Shown here: piece after piece, positions 41,976-50,664 of the stretch
Layout of the letters: every line of letters starts with the position of its first letter
Position numbering within the stretch: position 1 is the first letter of the stretch
Source of the DNA: Candidatus Pseudomonas phytovorans
GTDB lineage: Bacteria > Pseudomonadota > Gammaproteobacteria > Pseudomonadales > Pseudomonadaceae
Direction of reading: 5' to 3'
DNA length: 64,000 bases
Assembly (NCBI GenBank): GCA_029202525.1
Contig: CP119325.1
Coordinates: 2,888,001-2,952,000, forward strand
Notes under the pieces: model-generated
Database searches by the model: none
Seen by the model: the letters and a program-made list of their open reading frames with translations, nothing else
Told to the model about the DNA's origin: nothing
Made by a program: the position numbers and the translations under genes

Positions 41976-44135
41976 CTACAGTTCGTAGCGCACGCTCAGC
42001 AGCACGGTGCGGGGGTCATTGACCGAGTAGTAAGCGGTGCGGCTGGCGGCCGAGTAGGCAATGCTTTGCGGATAGGCGCGGTCGAGCAGGTTCTTGACCG
42101 ACAGGGTGGTGGTCCAGTGGCCGTCCGCACTGGCATAGCTGGTGCTGGCATTCCAGAAGCCCTGGGCAGGTACTTCATAGATGTCGGCGTTCAGCGGGTT
42201 GGCGTAGGACCGGGTCTGGTACTGGTAGTCGGTATTGGCCACCAGCTCACCCGGCAAGTTGACGGGCACTGTCCAGTTCAGGCCAAGGCTGGCGTTCCAC
42301 TCCGGGGCAAAGATCATCTTCTTGCCATCGGCGCTCACGCCCGGGCCACTGGCGTTCTGGAAGTCGTCGTACTGGCTTTTCAGGTAGCCGAGGTTAGCGG
42401 TGAGGCGCAGGTCGCGTGCCAGCAGCACGGTGTTTTCCAGCTCCACCCCGTAGGTGTGGGCACTGCCGACGTTGGTGCGCAGGTTGGCGCTGATGGCCGG
42501 GTCCCAGGCATTGGTTTGCAGGTCGTCGTAGTCGTTGTAGAAGAAGGCGATGTTGCTGCGCAGGCGGCCATCGGCAAAGTCGCCTTTGAAGCCCACCTCG
42601 TAGGTGGTGACGTTTTCCGGGTCAAAGCCCTGTTCGGCTGCGGCGCGGGTTGGCGCGCGGTTGTCGAAACCGCCGGCCTTGAAGCCCCGGGCAACATAGC
42701 CGTACTGCACCAGGTTGCCGCTCCAGGCGTACTCCAGCCCAACCTTGGGGCTGAGGGATGCCCACGAAGCGCTGGTTTCGGCAGCGAAGTTGGTGCCGGT
42801 GATTGCCCGGTCGGTGGTGATGGCGTAGTTGCTGTAATCGAAGTTTTTGTGCTCGTGGGTGTAGCGCAGGCCGGTAGTCAGCGACAGGCGAGGGGTCAGC
42901 TTGTAATTGCTCTGGCCGTACAGCGCGTAGCTTTCGGTATCGGTGGTGCTGTACTGGCCGCTGGCATTGACCCGGTCTTGCGCCACCGAAAAGGTCAGGC
43001 TGTCGCGCTCGGCGCGGAAGCGCTCCTTGTACAGGTACACACCCAGGGTGTAGCTGAACCTGTCGTATTCGCCGTTGAGCTGGAATTCCTGAGTGGCGTA
43101 GCGCTGCTTGTAGGTGATCAGGTTGTTCTGGATCGGCGATGCGGTGCCGCTGTTGGCCTGGCCGGAGTTGTCGTAATCCACCGGCTGGTCGAATTCCGAC
43201 CAGGCCGTGACCGACTTGAAATTCAGGTGGTCATCGATGTTGTAGATTGCCCGCAGCACCGCGCTGCCCTGGTCCAGCTTGTTCTTCGGGTCGAGGCTGC
43301 TGTAGGTCTTGAACTTGTCGAAATGGCCGTTGGCCGGGTTGAAGGGGGTGTAGCTGGTGGTGTCGCCGCGGTCGAAGGTACCGGCCAGCGTCAGTTGCAC
43401 GTCCCAGGGAGAATCCTGCGGGGCCAGGCGCAGCTTGCCGCGGTACGACTGGATGTCGATGTTGTTGACGTCCTTGTGACGGGTGCGGTTGTACACGGTG
43501 CCATCGCGGGTCAGGCGGATGGCCGAGAAACTGCCGAACAGGGTGTTGTCCACCAATGGCCCGCTGACCAGCAGTCGACCGTTCTGTGCGTTGTAGTTAC
43601 CGGCACCCAGTTCGACGAACGCGCGGGCCTGCTGGCTCGGGTCGCGGGTAATCACCCGTATCGCGCCGGCGGCACTGTTGCGCCCGTACAAGGTGCCTTG
43701 CGGACCACGCAGCACTTCAACGCGCTCGACATCGTTGAAGTCCAGCATCGAGGAAATCGCCCGCGGGATGTACAGGTCGTCGGCGTATACCGCAACGGCA
43801 GCTTCCTGGATCGGGTCGGTCTCGCCAATGCCGCGAATGCCGTAGGTTTGCGCGCTGTAGGAAATGGACTGGCGGTTCAGGGAGAGGTTGGGCACCCGAC
43901 CGGACAGGTCCCGCACGTTGTTGATCTGCGCATCCTGCAGGGTGCGCTCGTCGAAGGCACTGATCGCCAGCGGGGTTTTCTGCAGGTTCTCTTCACGGTG
44001 CTCCGCCGTGACGGTGACCGTTGGCAGCTTGTCGCGTGGCGTTTCGGCAGGCTCGGCGAAGGCCGTGGGCGTGAACAGGGCGAATGCAACGGCGGCGGAC
44101 AGGTGATGGCGAACAGGGTAGGGCAAATGCTTCAT
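41976..44135 (-). CDS. TonB-dependent receptor (first of cluster)
   Basis: This 719-residue receptor has a signal peptide ending FAEPA and a plug with LPTVTVTAEHREENLQKTPLAIS and VERVEVLRGPQGTLYGRNSAAGAI. The barrel ends with a phenylalanine-free but typical LLSVRYEL terminus. The plug class (GRNSAAGAIRVITRDP) is common in receptors that import aromatic or complex nutrients. It leads the four-gene minus-strand set with amine oxidase, RidA and a second receptor. The 298-bp upstream region is very AT-rich. Confidence 0.9.
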   Translation of the reverse strand: MKHLPYPVRHHLSAAVAFALFTPTAFAEPAETPRDKLPTVTVTAEHREENLQKTPLAISAFDERTLQDAQINNVRDLSGRVPNLSLNRQSISYSAQTYGIRGIGETDPIQEAAVAVYADDLYIPRAISSMLDFNDVERVEVLRGPQGTLYGRNSAAGAIRVITRDPSQQARAFVELGAGNYNAQNGRLLVSGPLVDNTLFGSFSAIRLTRDGTVYNRTRHKDVNNIDIQSYRGKLRLAPQDSPWDVQLTLAGTFDRGDTTSYTPFNPANGHFDKFKTYSSLDPKNKLDQGSAVLRAIYNIDDHLNFKSVTAWSEFDQPVDYDNSGQANSGTASPIQNNLITYKQRYATQEFQLNGEYDRFSYTLGVYLYKERFRAERDSLTFSVAQDRVNASGQYSTTDTESYALYGQSNYKLTPRLSLTTGLRYTHEHKNFDYSNYAITTDRAITGTNFAAETSASWASLSPKVGLEYAWSGNLVQYGYVARGFKAGGFDNRAPTRAAAEQGFDPENVTTYEVGFKGDFADGRLRSNIAFFYNDYDDLQTNAWDPAISANLRTNVGSAHTYGVELENTVLLARDLRLTANLGYLKSQYDDFQNASGPGVSADGKKMIFAPEWNASLGLNWTVPVNLPGELVANTDYQYQTRSYANPLNADIYEVPAQGFWNASTSYASADGHWTTTLSVKNLLDRAYPQSIAYSAASRTAYYSVNDPRTVLLSVRYEL

Positions 44136-44433
44136 GTTGCAGCTTCCAGATAACCAGCATCGAGTGGGATTTCGGATACCTGGATACCGGAGCCGGGTGA
44201 GGTGGCATGAGGCTTAAGGAGGTATCAGGTTCCTTTGCCTCCGCCATTCAGGGGTCGGTCTGGTGAGAACATATCTCTATGAAAAACTGTTTTGAAATAC
44301 TTTTTACGTCTAAGCTAATATTATTAAATAGAATTTATTTAGTTATTTAAGATTCAAAAAATGCATTTTATGGAATGGTGGAGGTAAGTTCTCCCAGCAG
44401 CGAATGGTCGGAGCTGATAGCTCCAAGACCGCC

Positions 44434-44904
44434 TCATTCCTGATAGATCTTCGTCAGCAACCGCAACAGCTGCCCGCGTTCCTTATCATCCAGCGCCGAG
44501 GTCGCCTCGCGGTCGCTGTCATGGGCAATCTGCTTCAGTTCCTTCAACAGCGCTTCGCCGGCCTTGCTGAGAAAAATCCCGTAGGAGCGCTTGTCCGGCT
44601 TGCATCGCACGCGCACGGCCAGGGCCCGCTCTTCCAGCTTGTTCAGCAGCGGCACCACTTGCGGCGGTTCGATCGCCAACGACCGCGCCAGGTCCGCCTG
44701 CATCAGCCCAGGGTTCTGCTCGATCACTGCCAGCGCCGAGAACTGTGCGGGGCGCAAGTCGTGCGCCGAGAGCCGGGCAATAAGGTTCTGAAACAGCTTC
44801 AATTGGGCACGGCGCAGGGCGTAGCCGATCAAGTCTTCAAGCACCCCATCCGCCGCAGCAGCGGGCATGGAAACGGTTTCGGCAGTGCGGGCAGACTTTG
44901 CCAT
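44434..44904 (-). CDS. MarR-family regulator of ferulate genes (FerR-like)
   Basis: This 156-residue protein has a winged helix with LRPAQFSALAVIEQNPGLMQ, DLARSLAIEPPQVVPLLNKLEERALAVR and DKRSYGIFLS, the MarR order. It diverges from ech by 198 bp. In P. putida relatives the MarR gene at this position controls the ferulate genes in response to hydroxycinnamoyl-CoA thioesters, so it is likely the operon regulator; direct evidence in this sequence is only position. Confidence 0.87.
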   Translation of the reverse strand: MAKSARTAETVSMPAAAADGVLEDLIGYALRRAQLKLFQNLIARLSAHDLRPAQFSALAVIEQNPGLMQADLARSLAIEPPQVVPLLNKLEERALAVRVRCKPDKRSYGIFLSKAGEALLKELKQIAHDSDREATSALDDKERGQLLRLLTKIYQE

Positions 44905-45037
44905 GGGGTGCAGGCTCCTGGCTCATGGATAAGAAAGTTACCCAGTCTGCCTGCCTTGGCGTCATCCGGCTAGGGGAATTGGCGGGAAATGGACGTTACA
45001 CATGCTGCGAAAGAAAGATAATTTTCATAATGGTTAA

Positions 45038-45066
45038 TTGACATAACTAATTTGCTCGCTTAGCTT
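45038..45066 (+). promoter_or_regulatory. Candidate sigma-70 promoter of ech operon
   Basis: A perfect -35 box TTGACA (45038-45043) is followed after 17 bp by TAGCTT (45061-45066), a weak -10 match. It lies 36 bp upstream of the ech start. The surrounding sequence is AT-rich, with runs AATTTTCATAATGGTTAATT that may hold the regulator site. Confidence 0.45.
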
Positions 45067-45102
45067 GGTGTTCACCACCTCGAACAACAAGAGTGCAGAA
45101 CC

Positions 45103-45933
45103 ATGAGCAAATACGAAGGCCGCTGGGCTACCGTGAAGGTCGAACTGGAGTCGGGCATTGCCTGGGTCACCCTCAACCGGCCGGAAAAGCGCAATGCAAT
45201 GAGCCCCACGCTGAACCGGGAAATGGTCGACGTGCTGGAAACCCTGGAGCAGGACAGCGAGGCCGGGGTGTTGGTGCTGACCGGCGCAGGTGAGTCGTGG
45301 ACCGCAGGCATGGACCTGAAGGAATACTTCCGTGAGGTGGACGCCGGCCCGGAAATCCTGCAAGAAAAAATCCGCCGCGATGCCTCGCAATGGCAATGGC
45401 GGCTGTTGCGCATGTATGCCAAGCCGACAATCGCCATGGTCAACGGCTGGTGCTTTGGCGGTGGCTTCAGCCCGCTGGTGGCATGCGACCTGGCCATCTG
45501 TGCCGACGAGGCCACCTTTGGCCTGTCGGAAATCAACTGGGGCATCCCGCCGGGCAACCTGGTCAGCAAGGCCATGGCCGATACCGTTGGCCACCGCCAG
45601 TCGCTGTACTACATCATGACCGGCAAAACCTTCGGTGGGCCGAAAGCCGCCGAAATGGGGCTGGTTAACGACAGCGTGCCACTGGCGCAATTGCGCGACG
45701 TCACCCGCGAACTGGCGCTCAACCTGCTGGAAAAAAACCCGGTGGTATTGCGTGCAGCCAAGAACGGTTTCAAGCGCTGCCGCGAACTGACCTGGGAGCA
45801 GAACGAAGACTATCTGTACGCCAAGCTCGACCAGTCCCGCCTGCTGGACACCGAAGGTGGACGCGAGCAGGGCATGAAGCAGTTTCTCGACGACAAGAGC
45901 ATCAAGCCGGGCCTGCAGGCCTACAAGCGCTGA
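45103..45933 (+). CDS. ech: Feruloyl-CoA hydratase/lyase
   Basis: This 276-residue crotonase-family enzyme converts feruloyl-CoA to vanillin and acetyl-CoA. The known catalytic positions of the P. fluorescens HCHL enzyme are present at the same numbers: Y75 in DLKEYF, S123 in FGGGFS, E143 in LSEINWG and Y239 in YLYA. N-terminal NRPEKRNAMSPTL is typical crotonase. It begins the plus-strand operon and is cytoplasmic. vdh follows after 72 bp. Confidence 0.95.
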   Translation: MSKYEGRWATVKVELESGIAWVTLNRPEKRNAMSPTLNREMVDVLETLEQDSEAGVLVLTGAGESWTAGMDLKEYFREVDAGPEILQEKIRRDASQWQWRLLRMYAKPTIAMVNGWCFGGGFSPLVACDLAICADEATFGLSEINWGIPPGNLVSKAMADTVGHRQSLYYIMTGKTFGGPKAAEMGLVNDSVPLAQLRDVTRELALNLLEKNPVVLRAAKNGFKRCRELTWEQNEDYLYAKLDQSRLLDTEGGREQGMKQFLDDKSIKPGLQAYKR

Positions 45934-45939
45934 TTTCAA

Positions 45940-45970
45940 GCAGGCTGGGCCATCACCGGCCACAGCCTGC
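45940..45970 (+). terminator. Intercistronic hairpin after ech
   Basis: GCAGGCTGGGCC and GGCCACAGCCTGC can pair over about 12 bp with one bulge around an ATCACC loop, 7 bp after the ech stop. There is no T-tract, so it more likely shapes transcript levels or mRNA stability between ech and vdh than ends transcription. A weaker GCCGCC/GGCGGC stem lies at about 47469-47493 between vdh and fcs. Confidence 0.45.
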
Positions 45971-46005
45971 GGATATTCCCTATAAGTACAACAAGAGGAA
46001 TAAGC

Positions 46006-47454
46006 ATGTTGCAGGTGCCTTTGCTGATAGGCGGGCGGTCGTGCCCCGCCAGCGATGGACGTACCTTCGAGCGCCGTAACCCGGTCACCGGCGAAGTCGT
46101 GTCGCAAGTTGCCGCCGCCACGCTGGCCGATGCCGATGCGGCCGTTGCCGCTGCCAGTGCAGCGTTCCCGGCCTGGGCCGCGCTGGCGCCCGGCGAGCGT
46201 CGCAGCCGTTTGCTGGCCGGTGCAGACTTGCTGCAGGTGCGGGCAAACGAATTCATCGCGGTGGCGGGTGAAACCGGGGCCATGGCCAACTGGTATGGCT
46301 TCAATGTGAAACTGGCCGCCAATATGCTGCGCGAAGCCGCCGCCATGACCACGCAAATTACCGGCGAAGTGATCCCTTCGGATGTGCCAGGCAGTTTCGC
46401 CATGGCCTTGCGCGCACCTTGTGGCGTGGTGCTGGGCATCGCGCCATGGAACGCCCCGGTCATCCTTGCCACCCGCGCCATCGCCATGCCGCTGGCGTGC
46501 GGCAACACGGTGGTGCTCAAGGCCTCGGAGCTGAGCCCGGCCGTGCACCGGCTGATCGGCCAGGTGCTGCACGATGCAGGCCTGGGCGACGGTGTGGTCA
46601 ACGTGATCAGCAATGCCCCGGACGACGCCCCGGCCATTGTTGAGCGGCTGATCGCCAACCCGGCCGTGCGCCGCGTGAACTTCACCGGTTCTACCCACGT
46701 CGGGCGCATTGTCGGTGAGCTGGCCGCCCGGCACCTCAAGCCAGCCCTGCTGGAGCTGGGCGGCAAAGCCCCGTTGCTGGTGCTGGACGACGCCGACCTC
46801 GACGCTACCGTCGAAGCCGCCGCTTTTGGCGCCTACTTCAACCAAGGGCAAATCTGCATGTCCACCGAGCGGCTGGTGGTGGACAGCCGCGTCGCCGACG
46901 CCTTCGTCGACAGGCTGGCGGTGAAGGTGGCCGGGCTGCGCGCCGGCGACCCGCAGGCCAGCACGTCGGTGCTCGGCTCGCTGGTCAGCGGCGCGGCCGG
47001 TGAGCGCATCAAGGCGTTGATCGACGATGCTGTAGCCAAGGGCGCACGCCTGGTGTGTGGTGGTCAGCTGGATGGCAGCATCCTGCAGCCGACCCTGCTC
47101 GACAACGTCGACAGCAGCATGCGCCTGTACCGCGAAGAGTCCTTCGGGCCGGTGGCGGTGGTGTTGCGTGCCGAGGGTGACGAGGCCTTGCTGAAGCTGG
47201 CCAACGACTCCGAGTTCGGCCTGTCGTCGGCCATCTTCAGCCGCGACACCAGCCGTGCACTAGCCCTGGCCCAGCGGGTCGAGTCGGGCATCTGCCATAT
47301 CAATGGCCCGACCGTGCACGACGAGGCGCAGATGCCGTTCGGCGGGGTCAAGTCCAGCGGCTACGGCAGCTTCGGCAGCCGCACGGCCATCGATCAGTTC
47401 ACCCAGCTGCGTTGGGTCACCCTGCAGCATGGTCCGCGGCATTACCCCATCTGA
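46006..47454 (+). CDS. vdh: Vanillin dehydrogenase
   Basis: This 482-residue aldehyde dehydrogenase oxidises vanillin to vanillate with NAD. Catalytic residues are E250 in LLELGGKAP and C284 in NQGQICMST; NAD contacts include PWNAPVI and FTGSTHVGR. Position between ech and fcs identifies the substrate. ATG at 46006 is preceded by GAGGAATA. Length is normal for the family. Confidence 0.93.
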   Translation: MLQVPLLIGGRSCPASDGRTFERRNPVTGEVVSQVAAATLADADAAVAAASAAFPAWAALAPGERRSRLLAGADLLQVRANEFIAVAGETGAMANWYGFNVKLAANMLREAAAMTTQITGEVIPSDVPGSFAMALRAPCGVVLGIAPWNAPVILATRAIAMPLACGNTVVLKASELSPAVHRLIGQVLHDAGLGDGVVNVISNAPDDAPAIVERLIANPAVRRVNFTGSTHVGRIVGELAARHLKPALLELGGKAPLLVLDDADLDATVEAAAFGAYFNQGQICMSTERLVVDSRVADAFVDRLAVKVAGLRAGDPQASTSVLGSLVSGAAGERIKALIDDAVAKGARLVCGGQLDGSILQPTLLDNVDSSMRLYREESFGPVAVVLRAEGDEALLKLANDSEFGLSSAIFSRDTSRALALAQRVESGICHINGPTVHDEAQMPFGGVKSSGYGSFGSRTAIDQFTQLRWVTLQHGPRHYPI

Positions 47455-47528
47455 GCAACACGCGATTGGCCGCCACCGGCAGCGCCGGGCGGCGGCAGGA
47501 TGTACAACAAGAACAAGGAGCAACCTGC

Positions 47529-49412
47529 GTGAATACCGAAGCCCGCTTACGGTCGTCCGACCCTGGCCAATGTCCGCCTTACCGACAGGTGTCCATCGGC
47601 CACCCTCAGGTGCAGATCACGCAAGCCGATGGCATTCTGCGGATGCAGCCGGTCGAGCCCCTGGCACCGCTGCCTGCGCGTTTGCTCGATCGGCTGTTGC
47701 ACTGGGCGCAGATACGCCCCGACACTGTTTTCATCGCGGCGCGTGAAACTGATGGCGCCTGGCGTGAGATCACCTATGCGCAAATGCTCAGCCAGGTGCG
47801 CACCATTGCCACCCACCTGCTGGGCTTTGGCCTGAGCGCCGAGCGGCCGCTGGCGCTGTTTTCCGGCAATGACATCGAGCACCTGCAGATTGCACTGGGT
47901 GCCATGTATGCCGGCATCCCGTATTGCCCGGTATCGCCGGCCTATGCACTGCTGTCGCAGGACTTTGCCAAGCTGCGGCATGTGTGCCAGGTGTTGACCC
48001 CGGGCCTGGTGTTCACCACCGATACTCAACCGTTCATGCGCGCCTTCGATGCTGTGCTTGATGCTTCGGTGCCCGTGGTCAGCCTGCGCGGCGAGGCGCC
48101 GGGGCGTCGGCATGTGAGCTTCGACGGCCTGCTGCAACCCTGCGACCCGGCTGCGGGTGATGCAGCCTTTGCCGCAACCGGGCCCGACACCATCGCCAAG
48201 TTCCTTTTCACTTCGGGCTCGACCAAGCTGCCCAAGGCGGTGATTACCACCCAGCGCATGCTCTGCGCCAATCAGCAGATGTTGCTGCAAACCTTCCCGG
48301 TGTTCGCTGAAGAACCGCCGGTGCTGGTGGACTGGCTACCCTGGAACCACACCTTTGGCGGCAGCCACAACCTTGGCATCGTGCTGTACAACGGTGGCAG
48401 CTTTTACCTGGACGCGGGCAAGCCTACCCCGCAGGGCTTCGCCGAAACCTTGCGCAACCTGCGCGATATCTCGCCAACGGCCTACCTCACTGTGCCCAAG
48501 GGCTGGGAAGAACTGGCCAAGGCGCTGGAACAGGACGCCCAGTTGCGTGACGTGTTCTTCGCTCGCATCAAGCTGTTCTTCTTTGCCGCAGCGGGCCTGT
48601 CGCAAAGCGTGTGGGACCGCCTGGACCGCATCGCCGAGCAGCACTGTGGCGAGCGCATCCGCATGATGGCTGGCCTGGGCATGACCGAAGCGGCTCCGTC
48701 CTGCACCTTCACCACCGGGCCGTTGTCGATGGCCGGTTATGTGGGGCTGCCGGCGCCGGGTTGCGAAGTGAAGCTGGTACCCCAGGCCGACAAGCTGGAG
48801 GCGCGCTTCCGTGGCCCGCACATCATGCCCGGTTACTGGCGTTCGCCGCAGCAAACCGCCGAAGCTTTCGACGAGGAGGGGTTCTACTGCTCGGGCGATG
48901 CATTGAAGCTGGCCGACCTGCAGCACCCCGAGCAGGGCCTGATGTTCGATGGCCGTATCGCTGAGGACTTCAAGTTGTCGTCCGGGGTATTCGTCAGTGT
49001 CGGCCCGCTGCGTAACCGTGCGGTGCTGGAAGGCTCGCCCTATGTGCAGGACATTGTGGTAACCGCGCCGGATCGCGAGTGCCTGGGGTTGCTGGTGTTC
49101 CCGCGCTTGCCCGAGTGCCGGGCACTGGCAGGCCTGTCGGCCGACGCCAGCGATGCCGAGGTGCTGCGCAGCGACACGGTGCGCAACTGGTTTGCCGCCT
49201 GGCTGGCGCGCCTGAACCGTGACGCCCAGGGCAACGCCAGCCGCATCGAGTGGCTGGCGCTGCTCGAAGAGCCGCCGTCGATCGATGCGGGCGAAATCAC
49301 CGACAAGGGTTCGATCAACCAGCGTGCGGTGCTGCAGCGGCGGGCCCCGCAGGTGGAAGCGCTGTACCGTGGTGAAGACCCGGCCCAGCTGCACGCGCAG
49401 GGTCGGCCATGA
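47529..49412 (+). CDS. fcs: Feruloyl-CoA synthetase
   Basis: This 627-residue AMP-forming ligase activates ferulate and other hydroxycinnamates to CoA thioesters. It has the P-loop FLFTSGSTKLPKAVITTQ, the A5-like motif GLGMTEAAPS and the YCSGDALKLAD motif. GTG at 47529 is the start, 9 bases after AAGGAG, giving the standard opening VNTEARLRSSD; an upstream ATG would add an unlikely tail. Its stop overlaps aat by ATGA. Confidence 0.94.
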   Translation: MNTEARLRSSDPGQCPPYRQVSIGHPQVQITQADGILRMQPVEPLAPLPARLLDRLLHWAQIRPDTVFIAARETDGAWREITYAQMLSQVRTIATHLLGFGLSAERPLALFSGNDIEHLQIALGAMYAGIPYCPVSPAYALLSQDFAKLRHVCQVLTPGLVFTTDTQPFMRAFDAVLDASVPVVSLRGEAPGRRHVSFDGLLQPCDPAAGDAAFAATGPDTIAKFLFTSGSTKLPKAVITTQRMLCANQQMLLQTFPVFAEEPPVLVDWLPWNHTFGGSHNLGIVLYNGGSFYLDAGKPTPQGFAETLRNLRDISPTAYLTVPKGWEELAKALEQDAQLRDVFFARIKLFFFAAAGLSQSVWDRLDRIAEQHCGERIRMMAGLGMTEAAPSCTFTTGPLSMAGYVGLPAPGCEVKLVPQADKLEARFRGPHIMPGYWRSPQQTAEAFDEEGFYCSGDALKLADLQHPEQGLMFDGRIAEDFKLSSGVFVSVGPLRNRAVLEGSPYVQDIVVTAPDRECLGLLVFPRLPECRALAGLSADASDAEVLRSDTVRNWFAAWLARLNRDAQGNASRIEWLALLEEPPSIDAGEITDKGSINQRAVLQRRAPQVEALYRGEDPAQLHAQGRP

Positions 49413-50650
49413 GCAGTGCCGGCCTTTGCACCATGTTCGATGACGTGGCCATTGTGGATATGGTGCGCACCCCCTGGGTAGACCTGGGCGGCGCACTGTC
49501 TGCGGTATCGCCCATCGACCTGGGCATCCAGGCCGGGCGTGCGGTGCTGGCCCGGGCTGGCATCGCCCCGCAGGCGGTGGACAGCGTACTCGCCGGCAGC
49601 ATGGCCCAGGCCAGTTTCGATGCCTACTTCCTGCCGCGCCATGTGGGCTTGTACTGCGGTGTGCCGCAGGCCGCCCCGGCGTTGGCGGTGCAGCGTATCT
49701 GCGGCACCGGCCTTGAACTGTTGCGCCAGGCCGGCGAGCAGTTGCGCAGTGGTGCGCAGCAGGTGCTGTGCGTGGGCGCCGAATCGATGTCGCGCAACCC
49801 GATTGCGGCCTACGAACACCGAAACGGCTTCCGGCTAGGTGCTCCGGTCGGGTTCAAGGACTTTCTCTGGGAGGCGCTGTACGACCCCGCTGCCGGCGTG
49901 GACATGATCGGTACTGCGGACAACCTGGCGCGTGAGTTCGGCCTGCACCGTGAAGCGGTGGATGCCTGGGCCTTGCGCAGCCACCAGCGCGCCTTGCACG
50001 CCCAGCAGCAGGGCTGGTTCGATGAAGAAATCGTCGGCGTCACGGCGCAGGCATTCGTCGTTGAAGGCTGCCTGCCACGCGGTATTGAATTACCGCGTGG
50101 CGTGACCGGAGTCAGGCGGGACAGCCACCCACGGACTACCGACGCTGCTGCGTTGGCACGGCTGCGTGCGGTGCACAGTGGCGGCGTACAGACGGCGGGT
50201 AACAGTTGTGCAGTGGTCGACGGTGCCGCAGCTGCTGTGGTGGCGCGCTACTCAACCTGTACCCGGCCCCCGTTGGCCCGGTTGCTGATGGCCACGGCTG
50301 TTGGCGTATCGCCACACACCATGGGCATCGGGCCTGCTCCGGCCATCGCGTTGCTGCTCGAGCGCAGCGGCCTGCGCCTGGAGCAGATCGACCGCTTCGA
50401 AATCAACGAGGCCCAGGCTGCCCAGGTGCTGGCCGTGGCCAGCGCGCTGCAGCTCGATGTGGAAAAGCTCAACGTCCATGGTGGTGCCATCGCCCTGGGG
50501 CACCCCTTGGCCGCCACCGGCCTGCGGCTGGTACACACCCTGGCTCGGCAGCTGCGCCGCGACGGCCTGCGCTACGGGATCGCCGCCGCCTGCATCGGCG
50601 GTGGCCAAGGCATGGCGCTGCTGATCGAAAACCCCCAATTTACTGCTTGA
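49409..50650 (+). CDS. aat: Thiolase of the ferulate operon
   Basis: This 413-residue beta-ketothiolase/acetyl-CoA acetyltransferase has the nucleophile C98 in RICGTGLE, H365 in NVHGGAIALGHP and C395 in AACIGGGQG. In related strains the thiolase and acyl-CoA dehydrogenase (aat, acd) of this operon are proposed for a beta-oxidation-like route for ferulate, besides the ech route. It overlaps fcs by 4 bp and ends 14 bp before acd. Confidence 0.9.
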   Translation: MSSAGLCTMFDDVAIVDMVRTPWVDLGGALSAVSPIDLGIQAGRAVLARAGIAPQAVDSVLAGSMAQASFDAYFLPRHVGLYCGVPQAAPALAVQRICGTGLELLRQAGEQLRSGAQQVLCVGAESMSRNPIAAYEHRNGFRLGAPVGFKDFLWEALYDPAAGVDMIGTADNLAREFGLHREAVDAWALRSHQRALHAQQQGWFDEEIVGVTAQAFVVEGCLPRGIELPRGVTGVRRDSHPRTTDAAALARLRAVHSGGVQTAGNSCAVVDGAAAAVVARYSTCTRPPLARLLMATAVGVSPHTMGIGPAPAIALLLERSGLRLEQIDRFEINEAQAAQVLAVASALQLDVEKLNVHGGAIALGHPLAATGLRLVHTLARQLRRDGLRYGIAAACIGGGQGMALLIENPQFTA

Positions 50651-50664
50651 ACGCGAGGTGGCTC

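Noticed and set aside
40130..42022. 630-codon plus-strand open frame
   Set aside because: It is antisense to the amine oxidase, whose FAD and Tat motifs establish the minus strand as coding.
41928..44153. 741-codon plus-strand open frame
   Set aside because: It is antisense to the TonB receptor gene, which has all its plug and barrel motifs; the frame is a GC effect.
45034..46851. 605-codon minus-strand open frame
   Set aside because: It is antisense to ech and vdh, both of which have catalytic residues at the known positions.
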